A stretch of 64,000 bases of DNA, from assembly GCF_002091475.1 (NCBI RefSeq), contig NZ_BCTR01000027.1:1-64000 (forward strand), given 5' to 3'. This DNA is from Sphingomonas azotifigens NBRC 15497 (lineage in GTDB: Bacteria; Pseudomonadota; Alphaproteobacteria; Sphingomonadales; Sphingomonadaceae). Of the stretch, positions 57,311 through 64,000 are shown piece by piece; positions within the stretch are counted from its first letter, which is position 1, and every line of letters starts with the position of its first letter. The notes under the pieces are model-generated. The model was not told the DNA's origin. It ran no database searches and saw only the letters and a program-made list of their open reading frames with translations. The position numbers and the translations under genes are program-made.

Positions 57311-58843
57311 ATGACCACCACCGATTTCGCGCCCCTGCCGGACGCCGCCGCGCTGCCCAAGGTCCGCCTGCCGCAAGGCCTGTTGCTGCTCGACGGCGCG
57401 CTGGTCGAGCCGCTCGACCCCGCCCGCCGCATTGCGGTGCGCGATCCGAGCACGGGGCAGACGATCACCACCATCCCGGCCTGCACGCCCGCCGATGTCG
57501 ATCGGGCGGTCGCCGCGGCGCATCGCTGCTTCGAAAGCGACGCCTGGCGATCGATGCGGCCGCTGGATCGCGGGCGGCTGCTCGAGCGGCTGGCGCTGCT
57601 GGTGGAGGACCATGCCGACGAGCTGGCGGCGCTGGAATCGCTCGACAGCGGCAAGCTGATCGGCGTCACCCGCGCGATCGACCTGCAGTTCACCATCGAC
57701 GGCCTGCGCTATTTCGCGGGCTGGAGTTCGAAGACGCCGGGCGAGTACATCACGCTGTCGCCGCTCGTCGAGGAGCCGGCGCTCTACCGCGCCTATACCG
57801 AACGGCGGCCGGTGGGGGTCGTCGCCGGCATCACCCCTTGGAATTTCCCGATCGGCCAGGCGATCCAGAAGCTCGCCCCCGCCATCGCCTTTGGCTGTAC
57901 CGTCGTGCTCAAGCCGTCCGAGGAAACCTCGCTGACCACGCTGCGGCTGGGCGAGCTGATCCTCGAGGCCGGTTTCCCCGCCGGCGCGGTGAACATCGTC
58001 ACCGGCTATGGCAACGACGTCGGCGCCGCGCTCGTCGAGCATCCGCTGGTCCGCAAGATCGCCTTTACGGGCTCGACCGCGACCGGCCAGCGTATCCTCG
58101 CCGCGACCGCCAGGACGATGAAGCGGGTGACGCTCGAACTGGGCGGCAAGTCGCCGACGATCGTGCTCGCCGATGCCGACCTGGAACGCGCCATCCCCGG
58201 CGCGGCGGCGGCGATCTTCTCCAATGCCGGCCAGATCTGCACGGCGGGTTCGCGCCTGCTGATCGAGGCGCCGGTCTATGACCGGGTGCTGGAGGGCGTG
58301 GCGGACATCGCCCGGTCTTTGCGCCTCGGCGGGGCGTTCGATCCCGCGACGCAGGTGGGGCCGCTGATCTCGGCCGGCCAGCGCGACCGGGTCGCCGGGC
58401 TCGTGGAGACCGGCGTGGCCGATGGCGCGGTCGCGGTAGCCGGTGGCGCCACCGGCGCGGGCGAGGGCTGGTTCTACCGCCCGACCGTGCTGGCCGGGCT
58501 GCGGCCCGACATGGCGGTGCTGCGCGAGGAGATTTTCGGGCCGGTGGTGTGCGCCGTGCAGGTCGCCGATCCGGCCGCGCTGATCCCGATCGCCAACGAT
58601 ACGCCCTTTGGCCTCGGCGCGAGCATCTGGACGCGCAACCTCGATCGCGCGCATCTGCTCGCCGACCGGATCAACGCCGGCACGGTGTGGCTGAACACGC
58701 ACAATGTGCTCGATCTGGCGATGCCGTTCGGCGGCAACGGCCTGTCGGGCATCGGCCGCGAGTTCGGCAGCGCCGCCGTCCATGCCTTCACCGAGCCGCG
58801 CGCGGTGTGCATGCGGCTCGATCCGCAGGCGGCGCTGCGCTGA
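57311..58843 (+). CDS. Aldehyde dehydrogenase
   Basis: A 510-residue class 1/2 aldehyde dehydrogenase. GITPWNFPIGQAIQKLAPAI, FTGSTATGQRIL, the Glu in VTLELGGKSPTIV and the nucleophile in FSNAGQICTAGSR (Cys) are intact. The motif NVLDLAMPFGGNGLSGIGRE replaces the more usual GGxKxSG. Aromatic or amino aldehydes (phenylacetaldehyde, betaine aldehyde) are likely substrates. It is last in the plus-strand block; a dispersed repeat follows. Confidence 0.9.
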   Translation: MTTTDFAPLPDAAALPKVRLPQGLLLLDGALVEPLDPARRIAVRDPSTGQTITTIPACTPADVDRAVAAAHRCFESDAWRSMRPLDRGRLLERLALLVEDHADELAALESLDSGKLIGVTRAIDLQFTIDGLRYFAGWSSKTPGEYITLSPLVEEPALYRAYTERRPVGVVAGITPWNFPIGQAIQKLAPAIAFGCTVVLKPSEETSLTTLRLGELILEAGFPAGAVNIVTGYGNDVGAALVEHPLVRKIAFTGSTATGQRILAATARTMKRVTLELGGKSPTIVLADADLERAIPGAAAAIFSNAGQICTAGSRLLIEAPVYDRVLEGVADIARSLRLGGAFDPATQVGPLISAGQRDRVAGLVETGVADGAVAVAGGATGAGEGWFYRPTVLAGLRPDMAVLREEIFGPVVCAVQVADPAALIPIANDTPFGLGASIWTRNLDRAHLLADRINAGTVWLNTHNVLDLAMPFGGNGLSGIGREFGSAAVHAFTEPRAVCMRLDPQAALR

Positions 58844-58900
58844 CCGGCGCGGGGCACACAAAATTGCATTGACCAAATCCGATCGCTGCACCCCACATAT

Positions 58901-58997
58901 CGTCACCCCGGCGGAAGCCGGGGTTCATTGGGGTCTCGCACTCGGTTCTTGTCGACGCCGAGAGGCGAATGGATCCCGGCTTTCGCCGGGATGACGG
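58901..58997 (-). repeat. 97-bp dispersed palindromic repeat, copy 3
   Basis: Inverted relative to copies 1 and 2: reading the minus strand it begins cgtcatcccggcgaaagccg and continues ggatccattcgcctctcggc, nearly the same as copy 2. It fills the space between the convergent aldehyde dehydrogenase and FAD oxidase genes, where its hairpins may also end transcription. Confidence 0.87.
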
Positions 58998-59033
58998 GGG
59001 TTTGGCAGGATGAGATTTGCTTAGCGCCCCTTG

Positions 59034-60329
59034 CTATTGGAAGCGGTCGAGCCGGTAGGGCGCGGGATCGAGGAGCGGCGTCTCGCCGGTTACCAGATCG
59101 GCGGCGAGCGCGCCCGCCGCCGGCGCGGTGCCGAAGCCATGGCCCGAAAAGCCCGATGCAAGCGTGAGGCCAGGCACCGAGGGCACGCGCGCGATGACCG
59201 GATGCGAATCCGGCGTCACGTCGATCATGCCTGCCCAGCTTTGCGCGATCGTCGCGTCCGCAAAGGCGGGCCAGGCGGCGATCAGGTTGCGCATCGCCTC
59301 CTGGATCAGGCCTTCGTTGACGGGCGGGTCCATCGTGCGGAGGCGCTCGAACGGCGCCACCGCCTCGCGCCGCCAGCGCCGCCCCAGCGCCAGATAGGCG
59401 GCGAAGTCGCTGCCATAGCCGAGCCGGAGATTGTGCCACTGTGCCCGCAGCGTCGGCAGATAATGGAGGCCGATCCGCAGGTGATCGGGCGTGATCGAGG
59501 TCTGCAGCGCGCCGCGCTGGGTGATGGTGAAGCCGCCGTCCAGCCGCTTGCGGAACGAGAAGTCGGGGCCGCCCACGGCCATGTCGGTCGGGCCCTCCAT
59601 CGGTGCGGTCCGCAGCACCGAGGCGACCAGCGGCAGCGTCGGCAGCGAGATGCCGAGATTGCCGAGGAAGCGCCGTGACCAGATGCCGCCCGCGAGCAAC
59701 ACCTGGTCGCAGCGGATCTCGCCGCGTTCGGTGACGACGCCGGAAACCGCGCCGCCGGTTCGCGACAGCGCCTGCACCGCGCACTGCTCGACGATCACCG
59801 CGCCCTTGGCCATCGCCGCCCGGGCGATGGCGCTCGAAGCGAGCGTCGGCTCGGCCCGTCCGTCGGAGGGGGTGCAGATGCCGCCCGCCCAGCGTTCTGT
59901 GCCGCCGGGCACCAGGGCGTCGATCTCGCGCGGCGTGAGCAAGCGGGAATCGAGCCCCGCCGCGCGGACCGAGGCGATCCAGGCCTCGTGCGGCGCCATC
60001 TCGGCTTCGCTGCGCGCCACGTAGAGGATGCCCGCCTGGCGATAGCCGACATCGGCGCCCACCCGTTCGGGCATCTTCGCCCAGAGCCGATCGGCGGCGA
60101 CGGCCATCGGCAGGTCGGCGATGCCGCGGTTGGTCTTGCGAACCCAGCCCAGATTGCGCGACGACTGCTCGCCGGCAAGGCGGCCCTTCTCGATCACGGT
60201 CACCGGGATGCCGCGTTCTGCCAGCACCAGTGCGACGCTCAGGCCGACGATGCCGGCGCCGATCACCACCACCGTGGTGGCGGCGGGCAGCGTGGGCGAG
60301 GTGGTGACGGGCGTGATGACGGGGGCCAT
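59034..60329 (-). CDS. FAD-dependent oxidoreductase (DAO/DadA family)
   Basis: A 431-residue flavoprotein. The N-terminal Rossmann motif VVVIGAGIVGLSVALVLAER with the VIEKG turn binds FAD, followed by SSRNLGWVRKTNRGIADLP. The C-terminal DVTPDSHPVIARVPSVPGLT and ASGFSGHGFGTAPAAG are the family's FAD-binding end. Substrates include D-amino acids, sarcosine, glycine and hydroxyglutarate. It is the last gene of an operon with RidA and an ornithine-cyclodeaminase homologue, a set that fits oxidation of an amino or N-substituted compound to an imine. Confidence 0.9.
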   Translation of the reverse strand: MAPVITPVTTSPTLPAATTVVVIGAGIVGLSVALVLAERGIPVTVIEKGRLAGEQSSRNLGWVRKTNRGIADLPMAVAADRLWAKMPERVGADVGYRQAGILYVARSEAEMAPHEAWIASVRAAGLDSRLLTPREIDALVPGGTERWAGGICTPSDGRAEPTLASSAIARAAMAKGAVIVEQCAVQALSRTGGAVSGVVTERGEIRCDQVLLAGGIWSRRFLGNLGISLPTLPLVASVLRTAPMEGPTDMAVGGPDFSFRKRLDGGFTITQRGALQTSITPDHLRIGLHYLPTLRAQWHNLRLGYGSDFAAYLALGRRWRREAVAPFERLRTMDPPVNEGLIQEAMRNLIAAWPAFADATIAQSWAGMIDVTPDSHPVIARVPSVPGLTLASGFSGHGFGTAPAAGALAADLVTGETPLLDPAPYRLDRFQ

Positions 60330-60358
60330 GGGATCGCAGTCGCTGGGAGGTCTTGGGG

Positions 60359-60781
60359 TCAGAGCGTGATGGTGCGCCGCTGCACCTCGGCCTGTGCGGC
60401 GCCGCGATAGGCGGTTACGTCGATCTCGACCTTATATTCGGTCGCGCCGAGCTGCGGGCAGGTCATGGTGAGCGTCGGGTCGATCCCGCGCATCCGCTCG
60501 CCATAGGCGGTCATCACCGTCTCGACGTCCTCGGGGAACTGCACGAAGACGCGCGCGGCGATCACGTCCTCCAGCCGCGCGTCGACCGAGGCCAGCGCGG
60601 CTTCGATATTGGCGAGGACCTGGCGGGTCTGCTCGGTCAGGTCGGCGGGAATCTGCTTGGTGCGCGGGTTGCGGCCCGCGGTGTTCGACACGAAGATCCA
60701 GTTATCGACGGCGACGAGCCGCGAATAGCTGCCATGATCCTCGAACTTCGATCCGGTCTTCACTTTGACGATGCTGGTCAT
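60359..60781 (-). CDS. RidA/YjgF-family protein
   Basis: A 140-residue RidA-fold protein. The core runs FVSNTAGRNPRTKQIPADLT, VLANIEAALASVDARLEDVI, AARVFVQFPEDVETVMTAYG and EYKVEIDVTAYRG. The Arg that binds substrate carboxylate in true RidA (PARSTV context) is not evident; the stretch reads PTLTMTCPQLGATEYKVEID. It thus may belong to a Rid subgroup other than the enamine/imine deaminase proper, yet the position between an oxidase and a cyclodeaminase homologue strongly suggests imine handling. Confidence 0.87.
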   Translation of the reverse strand: MTSIVKVKTGSKFEDHGSYSRLVAVDNWIFVSNTAGRNPRTKQIPADLTEQTRQVLANIEAALASVDARLEDVIAARVFVQFPEDVETVMTAYGERMRGIDPTLTMTCPQLGATEYKVEIDVTAYRGAAQAEVQRRTITL

Positions 60782-60810
60782 GCGGTTTTGCCTATGGTGC
60801 GAGGGGAGGG

Positions 60811-61956
60811 TCAGCGGAGGATCGGCTCGTCCCAGAGGTTGAGGTCGATCCCGATCCCGCGGGCGAGGGCGTTGCGATAGACGATGGTGCCCCAGGCGAC
60901 GTCCTCCACCGCCATGCCGCCGACCGAAAGGAGGATGATCTCGTCCTCGTCGCGGCGGCCGGGCGTCGCACCGGCGACGATCGCGCCCAGATCCTCCAGC
61001 GTGGCGGGGTCGATCCGGCCTTCGTCCACCAGGTCGAGGAACTGCACGCCCACCGCCGGGATGATGGCGTGGACGGGCCTGGGGTTCTCCTCCTGATACG
61101 CCTCGTAGAGCCCGCGATTGTCGAGCACCTTGCGGATCTCCGGCGTCTCCATGCTCGGGTCGATCGTGCAGGGGGCGGGCATCGACAGGAAGGCGCCGGG
61201 CTTCACCCAGTCGCGCTTGATCAGCGGGTACAGCGACGGATCGCCGGTGGCGACCGAGGCGCAGAAGGTGGCGATGTCGCTGCCGCGCACCGCTTCCTCG
61301 TCGCTGTCGACGACCTGGACGGCCAGCTGCGGAAAGGTCTCCGCCACCCAGGCGCGGAAGGCGTCGAGATTCTTCTGGCCGCGTCCCTTTATCTTGACCG
61401 TGTCGATCGCCGGGCAGACCGCCATGAAGGCGGCGAGCGAGGTCCGCGCCATCACGCCCGGGCCGACGATGCCGACGACGCGCGAGTCCTTCCGCGCGAG
61501 GTGCCGCGCGCCCACCCCCGGCACGGCGCCGGTGCGGTACGCCGACAGAAGATTGGCCGACATCAGCGCGAGCGGCGCGCCGGTATCGACGTCGTTGAGC
61601 ATGAAGGTGAGGATCGAGCGCGGCAGGCCCTTGTCGCGATTGGCGACGTTCGAGCCATACCATTTCATTCCCGCCGTGCCGAAGCTGCCGCCCAGATAGG
61701 CCGGCATCGCCATGAAGCGGCGATCGGTGGTGGCGAGCGGCATGGTCGGGAAGGGCGAACTCTCCGGGAACATCAGGATCGCGCCGTGCGAATTGTTGTG
61801 CGGCCCGGCCATGCGATAGTCGCCGCTGTGGAGCAGCGCGAACATCGCTTCCATCGCGTCGACGCAGGCCGGCATGTCGGTCACGCCGGCGCGGACCATG
61901 TCGGGTTCCGAAAGATAGAGGAAATTGATCTTGGTCGAGCGGGTCATATCGTCCAC
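60811..61956 (-). CDS. Ornithine cyclodeaminase / mu-crystallin family protein
   Basis: A 381-residue member of the ornithine-cyclodeaminase family. Nucleotide-binding motif VVGIVGPGVMARTSLAAFMA, substrate region GMKWYGSNVANRDKGLPRS, LNDVDTGAPLALMSANLLSA and RTGAVPGVGARHLARK are characteristic. Some relatives are annotated as subunit B of tyramine oxidase, others are imine reductases or cyclodeaminases. Here it leads an operon with RidA and an FAD oxidase and is divergent to an AraC regulator. The first Met (MDDMTRS) is used; a Met four codons later is equally good. Confidence 0.87.
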   Translation of the reverse strand: MDDMTRSTKINFLYLSEPDMVRAGVTDMPACVDAMEAMFALLHSGDYRMAGPHNNSHGAILMFPESSPFPTMPLATTDRRFMAMPAYLGGSFGTAGMKWYGSNVANRDKGLPRSILTFMLNDVDTGAPLALMSANLLSAYRTGAVPGVGARHLARKDSRVVGIVGPGVMARTSLAAFMAVCPAIDTVKIKGRGQKNLDAFRAWVAETFPQLAVQVVDSDEEAVRGSDIATFCASVATGDPSLYPLIKRDWVKPGAFLSMPAPCTIDPSMETPEIRKVLDNRGLYEAYQEENPRPVHAIIPAVGVQFLDLVDEGRIDPATLEDLGAIVAGATPGRRDEDEIILLSVGGMAVEDVAWGTIVYRNALARGIGIDLNLWDEPILR

Positions 61957-62108
61957 AATGCTGATGCCGGGCGCCGCTTTCGGACGGAATGTCCTGCAGG
62001 CGCGGTGCCCCGAAAGCGGGCCTCCTTCTCCCGCAGCGCCCCCGGGGCGTGAATTGCAGAGAGGGTTACCGCCGTTGCCAAATCGGCCAATCGGAAGGCT
62101 GGGGAGAG

Positions 62109-63170
62109 ATGGAGCAGAACGTCGCTGAGACCATGCGGGCGAACGGGGGCGAACGGGCGACGATCCGCCTGCTGTTCGTCTCGGCGCTGATCAACGCGCT
62201 GCCCGATGTCCGCTCGCGGATGGAGCCGTTGCTGCGCGACCATGGCTTCCTGCTGTCGCAACTGGCGACGCCCTATGAACGCGCGCCGCTCCACCGCTAC
62301 GTCGCGCTGGTCGAGCATGCGGCGGCGCGGTTCGACCGGCCGTTTCTGGGGCTCGACATGGGCAGCCGCTTCGGCCTGGCCGAGCTGGGACCCTTCTACG
62401 CGCTGTTGCGCGCCGCCGGCACGCTGCGCGCCGCGTTCGACCTGCTCGCGCTGTTCCAGAGCCGGCTGCAGACGCGGACCCTGTTTGATCATGTGATTGA
62501 CGAGGAGGTGACGACCTACAGCTATCGCATCGAGGATCCGGCGATCTGGCCGCGCGCGCAGGATGCGGAGTTCACCATGGCGGGGCTGACCACGCTGACC
62601 CGCCAGCTGCTGCATGCGAAATGGGCGCCCGAGGCGGTGCATTTCGAGCATGCGATCAAGGGCCGCGAGGAACGGCTGGCGCGTACCTTCCGGGCGCCGG
62701 TGCAGGGTGGCAAGGTGGCCAACCAGCTCGTCATCCGCAATGCCGATCTCGATCGGCCGTTTCCCAACGCCGTGCCCACCGAAGACCGCAAGCTACGGGC
62801 GATCCTGGAGGTGCATCTGCTCGATCTGATCGGGGCCGCGCCGGCGCCGAGCACCAGCCTGGTCACCCAGGCGCAGGAGCTGATCGAGCGGCGGCTGGGG
62901 CGGATGCACGTCGATTGTGCATCGCTGGCGGCGGAGTTCAACCTTTCCGAACGCTCGTTCCGGCGGCGGCTGATGGAGGAGGGCACGTCATTCCGCGCGC
63001 TGCTCCAGATGGCGCGCCAGGCGCGGGCCTGCACGATGCTGCGCGCTTCGGACCTGCCGATCGCCGAGGCGGCGCAGCAGCTGGGCTATTCCGACACCGC
63101 CACCTTCTCGCGCGCGTTCAAGGACTGGACCGGCACGTCGCCCGGCCGATACGCGCGCGACGCGGAATAG
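62109..63170 (+). CDS. AraC-family transcriptional regulator
   Basis: A 353-residue regulator. The N-terminal 200 residues are of the Arabinose-binding-like/OruR type (AEFTMAGLTTLTRQLLHAKW, EAVHFEHAIKGREERLARTF). The C-terminal double helix-turn-helix reads DCASLAAEFNLSERSFRRRL and PIAEAAQQLGYSDTATFSRA followed by FKDWTGTSPGRYAR. It is divergent to the ornithine-cyclodeaminase operon with a 152-base promoter region and probably activates it in response to its substrate. Ribosome site ggggaga fits the chosen ATG. Confidence 0.92.
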   Translation: MEQNVAETMRANGGERATIRLLFVSALINALPDVRSRMEPLLRDHGFLLSQLATPYERAPLHRYVALVEHAAARFDRPFLGLDMGSRFGLAELGPFYALLRAAGTLRAAFDLLALFQSRLQTRTLFDHVIDEEVTTYSYRIEDPAIWPRAQDAEFTMAGLTTLTRQLLHAKWAPEAVHFEHAIKGREERLARTFRAPVQGGKVANQLVIRNADLDRPFPNAVPTEDRKLRAILEVHLLDLIGAAPAPSTSLVTQAQELIERRLGRMHVDCASLAAEFNLSERSFRRRLMEEGTSFRALLQMARQARACTMLRASDLPIAEAAQQLGYSDTATFSRAFKDWTGTSPGRYARDAE

Positions 63171-63179
63171 CCGCCCCGC

Positions 63180-63773
63180 TTACTGCGTGGGCTTTTGCGA
63201 ATTGGGGTACCAGAAGGCGACGTGGCAGGATTCGCACCGCTCGTCGAGCTCGCCGCCGACGCGGTAGAGCGCCTGGACGTTCTTCGCGTCGATCGCCTGC
63301 AGCGCCTTCACCGCCTGTTCCTGGGCGGCATCGGCATAGAGGTTCCAGCTGTCGCGATCGCGGCCGATGCGGGTCTCGATCTCGGCGGGGGAGAGCTCGC
63401 CCAGGCCCGGCTTGGCGCCGGCCGGCGCGGCGTGGCGGCCTTCGATCTTCACCAGGTTGAACGCTTCGATCAGCGCGACGGCATGGCGGCGGACCGCCTG
63501 CCATTCCTCGTCGGTGCGCGGCGCGTGCTGCTCGGTGCCGGCCTTGGTGACATGCACGCCCACCGCATCCCACACGCCGTCGGCGGCGGGATCGACGGCG
63601 GAGTCCATCAGTTCCTTGATGCTCATCAGCGTCTTGGGCGCGCTCGAGCTACTGGCTGCGCTCGCGGTCGGCGAGGGCGCCGGCGCAGGCGTGCCGGTCC
63701 CGCAGGCCTGGACCAGTCCGGCGGTGGCGAGCGCGAGGAGGCGAAGGCCGGTGGTGGCGAAGGGCTTTTTCAT
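63180..63773 (-). CDS. Lipid-anchored c-type cytochrome
   Basis: A 197-residue exported cytochrome. The N-terminus MKKPFATTGLRLLALATAG with LVQAC looks like a lipoprotein signal, followed by a Ser/Pro/Ala-rich tether (about 27-47). A four-helix domain similar to cytochrome c' follows and ends with the haem motif CESCH close to the C-terminus (DERCESCHVAFWYPN). It could accept electrons from the neighbouring membrane protein. It lies 9 bases from the convergent AraC gene. Confidence 0.87.
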   Translation of the reverse strand: MKKPFATTGLRLLALATAGLVQACGTGTPAPAPSPTASAASSSSAPKTLMSIKELMDSAVDPAADGVWDAVGVHVTKAGTEQHAPRTDEEWQAVRRHAVALIEAFNLVKIEGRHAAPAGAKPGLGELSPAEIETRIGRDRDSWNLYADAAQEQAVKALQAIDAKNVQALYRVGGELDERCESCHVAFWYPNSQKPTQ

Positions 63774-63775
63774 GG

Positions 63776-64000
63776 TCAGAACACCGAAAGCGTGAAGCCG
63801 ATCAGGCGACCGAAGACGATCACCGCGATCCAGAGCAGGAGCGAAAAGGCGCCGGACAGCCGCGCGGCGAGCGGCGGCCGATGGGCGTCGTCCCAATCGC
63901 CGATCCGGCGATAGGCGGTCAGGTGGAAGACTGCCATGTTCAGCCCGGCGGCGAGGATGGCGATCATCTTCCACTGGAACTGCGCATTGTGGGCATAGGC
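63776..64000 (-). CDS. Small integral membrane protein, C-terminal part (DUF6644-like)
   Basis: Only the 3' part lies in the window, about 74 residues; the start is outside. Two membrane helices are visible: MIAILAAGLNMAVFHLTAYR and AFSLLLWIAVIVFGRLIGFT. The pattern QFQWKMIAILAAGLN followed by HL and a C-terminal GRLIGFTLS resembles DUF6644-type proteins, which occur with c-type cytochromes. It lies just ahead of the cytochrome gene, so the two may form an operon. Confidence 0.7.
   Translation of the reverse strand, partial: AYAHNAQFQWKMIAILAAGLNMAVFHLTAYRRIGDWDDAHRPPLAARLSGAFSLLLWIAVIVFGRLIGFTLSVF

Noticed and set aside
56198..58906. A 902-codon minus-strand frame
   Set aside because: It is antisense to the permease and aldehyde dehydrogenase genes; His/Arg/Gly-rich composition marks a shadow frame.

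Overview
The window looks like chromosomal DNA from a GC-rich alphaproteobacterium of the order Sphingomonadales (Sphingomonas, Novosphingobium, Sphingobium or a relative). The reasons are a gene-transfer-agent-like structural cluster, a DUF1134/EipA envelope protein, an OmpA-like porin with a proline-rich linker, TonB receptors sitting among catabolic genes, and a sphingomonad-style dispersed palindromic repeat. All assignments come from reading the translated sequence; no database search was possible.

Region 1 (53-13999, all + strand) is a compact structural gene set in the order known from the Rhodobacter capsulatus gene transfer agent (RcGTA): portal, prohead protease, HK97 capsid, head-tail connector, DUF3168, major tail protein, gp10, tail chaperone, very short tape measure, DUF2460, DUF2163, NlpC/P60 peptidase, large tail hub and a DUF2793 protein. 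Most genes overlap by 1-8 bases. No integrase, repressor or lysis gene is visible. A spike-base and glycine-rich adhesin module lies between capsid and connector, and the first gene encodes an EF-hand lipoprotein. A terminase, if present, lies upstream of the window.

Region 2 (14107-18689) is housekeeping: an OmpA-type porin, YgfZ, dihydroorotase, EipA and tRNA-Ser(GCU).

Region 3 (19053 to about 63170) is a catabolic supercluster of some 35 genes made of several divergent transcription units. One is a nine-gene minus-strand operon (30598 down to 21612) with two aldehyde dehydrogenases, a ThDP enzyme, an SDR, an alpha/beta hydrolase, a VOC protein, a BNR-repeat protein, an AA_synth protein and a cytochrome b561; a hydratase-SDR pair lies divergent to it. 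Next come an FMN reductase, a TonB receptor, a flavin monooxygenase, a LysR regulator, an aminotransferase and an MFS transporter. A MarR-associated block (40715-45793) holds a gentisate-dioxygenase-like cupin, an FAA-family hydrolase, a thioesterase, a nitrilase and a maleate isomerase; these would form a gentisate -> maleylpyruvate -> maleate + pyruvate -> fumarate route. A second MarR-associated block (46521-58843) holds split indolepyruvate ferredoxin oxidoreductase, an acyl-CoA synthetase, a thiolase-like protein, a DUF35-SDR fusion, a metal-dependent cyclase/hydrolase, an APC permease and an aldehyde dehydrogenase. Last is an amine or imino-acid oxidation operon (FAD oxidase, RidA, ornithine-cyclodeaminase-like) divergent from an AraC regulator.

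The most notable observations are: two pairs of matching palindromes that give each MarR-like regulator its own operator code; three SDR-like proteins that all lack the catalytic Tyr-Lys pair; a thiolase without its usual nucleophile, translationally coupled to a DUF35-SDR fusion; and a GTA in which a TIM-barrel-like domain appears to sit on the gp12 homologue and not on gp15. The window ends with a cytochrome c lipoprotein and the 3' part of a small membrane protein.
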